DNA of 8,739 nt from CAYFSC01 sp964345695. Its GTDB lineage: Bacteria > Bacteroidota > Rhodothermia > Rhodothermales > Salinibacteraceae. Where the stretch lies: contig CAYFSC010000127.1 in assembly GCA_964345695.1 (NCBI GenBank), positions 1 through 8,739 on the forward strand, written 5' to 3'. Shown here piece by piece: positions 5,605 to 8,739 of the stretch; the first letter of the stretch is position 1, and the number at the start of each line of letters is the position of its first letter. Below the pieces are notes generated by a model, which did not search any database, was not told the DNA's origin, and was given only the letters and a program-made list of their open reading frames with translations. A program made the translations under genes and the position numbers.

Positions 5605-6234
5605 ATGAAGTCATTGCTCCCGACGCACCTGCTTCAACGGGCCGCCCGAGGCGGCATCGCGCTCCTTCTCTGCCTGGGGCTCGCCGCCTGTGGCGCCTCC
5701 GACGACTCATTCCACGCCTCCGAAGAACCGACCGTCCAATCGGCGACGTCCAACGGCTTCACCGAGACCGGTACCATCACCGCCACGCTCAACGGCTCGA
5801 CGCGCACCTGGATCACCTACCGGGCCCCTGGAGGCGGCACCCCCGGAACGGCACGGTGGACGATGCGCCTCTCGGTGGGGTGGACCGGTTCCGGCACCGA
5901 GACCGGAAGCGCCGGTCTTCTTGGCTACTCCGACGGCTTCAATCAGGGGGAGCAGTTCGAAATCAACTTTCCTTTCGAGGTGGGCCAGGAGCAGGTCACG
6001 TTCGACCTCTCCGGCGATGCAGCTGACGTGCACTACCGCCCATCCGGCTACCGGGGCCCGAAGTACTCGATGACCGACGGCGTCCTGGAGGTAACCCGAA
6101 TCGACGCCCGCAAGGACGGCCCCAGTCGGTTTGAAGGCACCTTTCGAGGCACACTCACCGCTCAGAAGGGGGACGCGACGCTGCCTGTCACGGACGGATC
6201 CTTCGCCATTGGGAAGGGAGGATTCGAGGAGTGA
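5605..6234 (+). CDS. Putative lipoprotein with beta-rich domain
   Basis: A 209-residue protein with a clear lipoprotein signal peptide: basic n-region with R12, R15, hydrophobic core 17-26 and lipobox LAAC ending at Cys29. Residues +2 to +5 are Gly-Ala-Ser-Asp, a flexible acidic linker. The mature part (about 55-195) alternates polar and aromatic residues as in beta-sandwich proteins: GTITATLNGSTRTWITY at 56-72, QFEINFPFEVGQEQVTFDL at 117-135 and GVLEVTRIDARKDGPSRFEG at 159-178 followed by TFRGTLT. The last segment resembles the end of the module in the genes at 4316 and 6294, but identity is low and homology is only suspected. The start at 5605 was preferred over an upstream open extension because it places the signal peptide at the N-terminus. 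It lies 50 bp after the preceding gene. Function unknown. Confidence 0.82.
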   Translation: MKSLLPTHLLQRAARGGIALLLCLGLAACGASDDSFHASEEPTVQSATSNGFTETGTITATLNGSTRTWITYRAPGGGTPGTARWTMRLSVGWTGSGTETGSAGLLGYSDGFNQGEQFEINFPFEVGQEQVTFDLSGDAADVHYRPSGYRGPKYSMTDGVLEVTRIDARKDGPSRFEGTFRGTLTAQKGDATLPVTDGSFAIGKGGFEE

Positions 6235-6293
6235 CGACGCTCGCTCCGGGCCCTGTCCACCTACAACAGTTCCAATCAAAAACTCCTGATCCC

Positions 6294-7370
6294 ATGTCTG
6301 GCATCCATCAATGTCCGCTGTTCCTGTGCCTACTCCTTGCCGCGTTCGTCACGTTTGGGTGCGGGGGAGAAGGGGACGCCACTGCCCAGAGCAGTTCCGG
6401 CGGCGGCCCCTCGGCCCTGGAGGGCACCGCTGGGGCGGCACTCGACGACCTTGCGCCCGGCAGCTACGCCGTCACGCTCACCGGCGCCATCGAAAGCGAC
6501 GGCACGTGGAGCAATCCGAACCGCCCGGCTTCGATCTATGACCCGTGGGTCCGCGGCGACAACAACGGGCCGTATCAGCTTCTGATGCGGGTCGACCTGA
6601 GCGCCTACAACATCGAAGGCAGCAACATGACGCCGGACGAAGGCGAGGTGCTGTTCGTCTTTCCGGCCGGCCTCTCGCCGGGCACCTACGATCTCGTAGG
6701 CGTGACCCGAGACGCTCCTGAGGACGCCGTACAGGTGGAAGTACGGGCCGGCACAGGCTCCCTCTCGCAGGCCTTCGACGGGGAGGTCGACGGCACGCTT
6801 ACGTTCGTGCAGACGGGGTCGCAAATCTCGGGTTCGTTCGACCTCAGCGCCATGTTCGAACTGCTGGGGCGCGGCACCGAGCACACCGTGGAGGCACGTG
6901 GGCAATTCAGCGCCATTCCGTTCGAGCCGGAGCCCGTGGCGACGGTGCAGTTTTCGGGAGCGGCGAGTCTGTCGCCTTCCATCTACATGACCAACTTCCG
7001 CCCCGCCGATTATCCGGGCCTCGACGTGCCCGAGTACGAGCTCCAGATGATCGTCGGCAATCCCTCGAAGATCGATGAGGAGGGATACGGGGAAATTCGT
7101 TTGTATCTTCCGGCGTCCCTGGGGGCGGGGACCTACGACGTGGTCGCCCGCAACCGCTCGGCCCCGTACCGGCCGTCAGGAGCCGACGCTGCGGCGTCGG
7201 TGCGGTTCGAAACCTCAGACGGCACCGACCTGGAGCCAGAGTCGGTGGCGGGCACCCTTACGATTACGTCCGACGATCCGCAAAGCTATGGCGTCACGTT
7301 CGAGCTCTCCGGCCAAACCGCCAGCGGCGTGATGACCGTGACGGGCGAGGGACAGTACCTGGAGCTGTAG
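6294..7370 (+). CDS. Putative lipoprotein with two tandem beta modules
   Basis: A 358-residue protein of unknown function. The signal peptide (hydrophobic 9-20) ends at Cys23 in VTFGCGG, an acceptable though not ideal lipobox, followed by a Gly/Ser linker (24-42). Two repeats follow, about 57-210 and 215-358. Matching landmarks are YAVTLTGAI / ATVQFSGAA, then YQLLMRVDL / YELQMIVGN, GEVLFVFPAGLSPGTYDLV (117-135) / GEIRLYLPASLGAGTYDVV (266-284), GTLTFVQTGSQISGSFDLS / GTLTITSDDPQSYGVTFELS, and VEARGQF / VTGEGQY. This shows internal duplication directly. A single copy of the same module is seen in the protein encoded at 4316. The frame is open to GTG at 6231, overlapping the previous gene, but only the ATG at 6294 yields a proper signal peptide. 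It is probably the last gene of the four-gene set. Confidence 0.84.
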   Translation: MSGIHQCPLFLCLLLAAFVTFGCGGEGDATAQSSSGGGPSALEGTAGAALDDLAPGSYAVTLTGAIESDGTWSNPNRPASIYDPWVRGDNNGPYQLLMRVDLSAYNIEGSNMTPDEGEVLFVFPAGLSPGTYDLVGVTRDAPEDAVQVEVRAGTGSLSQAFDGEVDGTLTFVQTGSQISGSFDLSAMFELLGRGTEHTVEARGQFSAIPFEPEPVATVQFSGAASLSPSIYMTNFRPADYPGLDVPEYELQMIVGNPSKIDEEGYGEIRLYLPASLGAGTYDVVARNRSAPYRPSGADAAASVRFETSDGTDLEPESVAGTLTITSDDPQSYGVTFELSGQTASGVMTVTGEGQYLEL

Positions 7371-7574
7371 ACCCTGAGGAGGGCCGCGCCCATCTGAATG
7401 ATTTCGATTTGGGGCGATTGTATAGCAACAAATGGGGCGGAATGGAGTGCAGTAAAAAGGTACCTTGTTCTGCGCCGATCGTCAATTTCAAGACCATCCG
7501 CCGCTTATTTGGACGGGGCATATAGAAATGTCCGGTGTACCTCTTCCATTTACCCTTATCTTTTCCTCAGAACC
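7371..7574. other. Intergenic gap before the membrane-protein gene
   Basis: A 204-bp gap, richer in A/T than the flanking genes, consistent with a promoter for the following gene. TGGGGCG occurs twice, 23 bp apart (7410-7416 and 7433-7439), flanking a TATAGC (7421-7426). No -35 at good spacing and no terminator with a T run for the preceding gene was found. The frame of the next gene stays open here, but the encoded extension lacks any membrane or family signature. Confidence 0.4.
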
Positions 7575-8609
7575 ATGCCCAAACTTTATCTTCGTGAGGC
7601 GATCGGCCTCCTGCTCAAAACGACCCCAATCCTCTGGGTACGCCTTGGCTCGTATGCTCTGCTCGGCCTCGGTCTGCTCGTGTACTTCGCGGTCGTCGGG
7701 GGCATCGCGTGGGTCCTCGCGCAGCTGTGGAGTGTGCTTGGCATCATCACCTTCGTTGCTGCGTTCGGAGGCGCGTTCGGCATCGTGCGGTGGGTCACGC
7801 GCTACTACTTCTACCTGCTGAAAGCAGCCCACGCGGCCGTGATGACCGAGTACATTGTGCACGGGAAAGGCCCAGAGGGCTCGCAGCTCGCCTACGGCAA
7901 GGAGCAGGTTACCAGCCGGTTTAAGGACACGAGTATCATGTTCGCCATCGATCAGGTGCTCGATGCCGTCGTCACCGGCTTCAACCGCACCTTCACGCGC
8001 ATCACCGACCTGTTGCCCCTTCCCGGGATGGACAGCCTGCAAGCCCTGATCCGCCGCGTATCTCGGTTCGCCACGACCTACATCGACGAGGCGATCCTCT
8101 CCCGCGCCTACAAAGACCGAGAACCCAACGTGTGGAAGGTGGCGCAGGACGGGGTCATTCTTTATGCGCAGTGCTGGAAGCCCATCTTGGCCAACGCCGT
8201 AGCCCTCACACTGCTCAGCTACGTCGAGTTCTTCGCGTTTCTGGTGATCCTCGGACTGCCCGCCGCGGCGTTGGGTGTGCTGGTGCCGAGCCTGGGGCTC
8301 GCCCTCGGGATTGGGGTCCTGGTCGGCGCCTGGATGCTGAAGCTCGCGGTGGCGGACGCCTACGCGATGGCGGCCACACTGCTGGCCTACCACCGCTCGA
8401 CAGAAGGCATGACGCCGGACCCCGAGTGGCAGGCCCGCCTGGAGCAAGCCAGCGACAAATTTGCAGAGTTGAAGCAGAAGGCCCTGGAGAGGGTCGGTGG
8501 GCCGGGCACCGGGAACGGAACCCCAGCCGCCGCGGCCGACGTCCTTGGCGAAGAGCCTTCGTCTCCGCCTGCCGTACAGCCCCGCGAGACGCCGAAGCAG
8601 GCTCCCTGA
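7575..8609 (+). CDS. Integral membrane protein of unknown function
   Basis: A 344-residue protein. Two hydrophobic pairs are visible: about 24-47 and 52-71, and about 207-234 and 236-256. Between them is a 130-residue, mostly amphipathic segment (72-200) rich in aromatic and charged residues (RYYFYLLKAAHAAVMTEYI at 76-94, FNRTFTRITDLLPLPGMDSL, YIDEAILSRAYKDREPNVWK). A helix with LAVADAYAMAATLLAYH follows the last hydrophobic segment, then a charged helix (LEQASDKFAELKQKALERV) and a Pro/Ala-rich, probably disordered tail. With an even number of spans both ends should be on the same side, probably cytoplasmic. The ATG at 7575 starts MPKLYLREAIGLLLKTTP; the frame is open back to 7398 but that part is not membrane-like. 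No Shine-Dalgarno. It looks like a conserved membrane protein, but I cannot name a family or function. Confidence 0.85.
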   Translation: MPKLYLREAIGLLLKTTPILWVRLGSYALLGLGLLVYFAVVGGIAWVLAQLWSVLGIITFVAAFGGAFGIVRWVTRYYFYLLKAAHAAVMTEYIVHGKGPEGSQLAYGKEQVTSRFKDTSIMFAIDQVLDAVVTGFNRTFTRITDLLPLPGMDSLQALIRRVSRFATTYIDEAILSRAYKDREPNVWKVAQDGVILYAQCWKPILANAVALTLLSYVEFFAFLVILGLPAAALGVLVPSLGLALGIGVLVGAWMLKLAVADAYAMAATLLAYHRSTEGMTPDPEWQARLEQASDKFAELKQKALERVGGPGTGNGTPAAAADVLGEEPSSPPAVQPRETPKQAP

Positions 8610-8678
8610 GGGGCGCCGACGCGTCCGTGTACTTTTTGAGTTCGCTCTGATATTGATTCTCTCATCCTTCGTTCTGTC

Positions 8679-8739
8679 ATGCTATTCTCCCGGTGCATTT
8701 TCCCGTGTCGTCTCGTTCTCATCGCGCTCACGCTGGTCG
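8679..8739 (+). CDS. Start of an exported protein, cut by the window end
   Basis: Twenty codons are visible from the ATG at 8679, reading MLFSRCIFPCRLVLIALTLV: Arg at 5 and 11, then a hydrophobic run, as in a signal peptide. The leader is pyrimidine-rich without a Shine-Dalgarno, like the other exported-protein genes here. It lies 69 bp after the membrane-protein gene with no terminator between, so could be co-transcribed. The product cannot be identified from this fragment, and the call rests only on the signal-like N-terminus. Confidence 0.5.
   Translation, partial: MLFSRCIFPCRLVLIALTLV

Noticed and set aside
7488..8447. Long minus-strand open frame opposite the membrane-protein gene
   Set aside because: The product is His/Arg/Gly/Glu-rich with no recognisable domain, typical of an antisense shadow in GC-rich DNA.
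8600..8625. Terminator after the membrane-protein gene
   Set aside because: GCTCCCTGAGGGGC forms only a short stem with a G-U pair, and the nearest T run is about 20 bases away.

Overview
The window is about 8.7 kb of GC-rich bacterial chromosome. The evidence points to a Rhodothermota/Bacteroidota-type organism, possibly a Salinibacter-like halophile. Most genes start without a Shine-Dalgarno motif, the second Walker A of ClpB reads GTTGVGKT, several proteins are rich in Asp/Glu, and there are several small secreted or lipidated proteins. This assignment is an inference; no rRNA or other marker gene is present.

Left edge (1-247): a non-coding stretch with at least three separate tandem arrays of different 7-bp units, plus the terminator of the next gene. 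Next comes a minus-strand gene (248-910) for a two-domain protein: an N-terminal PHA-granule (phasin, PhaF/PhaI-like) helical region fused to a C-terminal DUF2188 domain. It is divergent from clpB (1295-3976), a full-length Hsp100 disaggregase. The 384-bp divergent intergenic region is dense in symmetry. It holds a perfect 16-bp inverted repeat with a 17-bp spacer, a nested palindrome, a 9-bp direct repeat with a 20-bp period and a small dyad. I recognise none of these as CIRCE, HAIR or CtsR operators. clpB ends at a strong intrinsic terminator (4022-4057), followed at once by a second structured inverted repeat.

From 4316 to 7370 four consecutive plus-strand genes encode exported proteins (predicted lipoproteins at 4316, 5605 and 6294; a signal-peptidase-I type protein at 5066). 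Gaps of 126, 50 and 59 bp with no terminator between them make an operon plausible. The genes at 4316 and 6294 share a beta-rich module with a G-T-(Y/F)-D-(V/L)-V core. It occurs once in the first and twice in tandem in the second, and a more distant version may be present at 5605. Their function is unknown.

After a 204-bp gap lies a 344-residue membrane protein of unknown function (7575-8609) with two hydrophobic pairs. The window ends within the signal peptide of a further exported protein (from 8679). No tRNA, rRNA, CRISPR array, insertion sequence or phage gene was seen. The most notable signals are the heptamer arrays, the symmetric divergent clpB/phasin control region, and the exported beta-module cluster.
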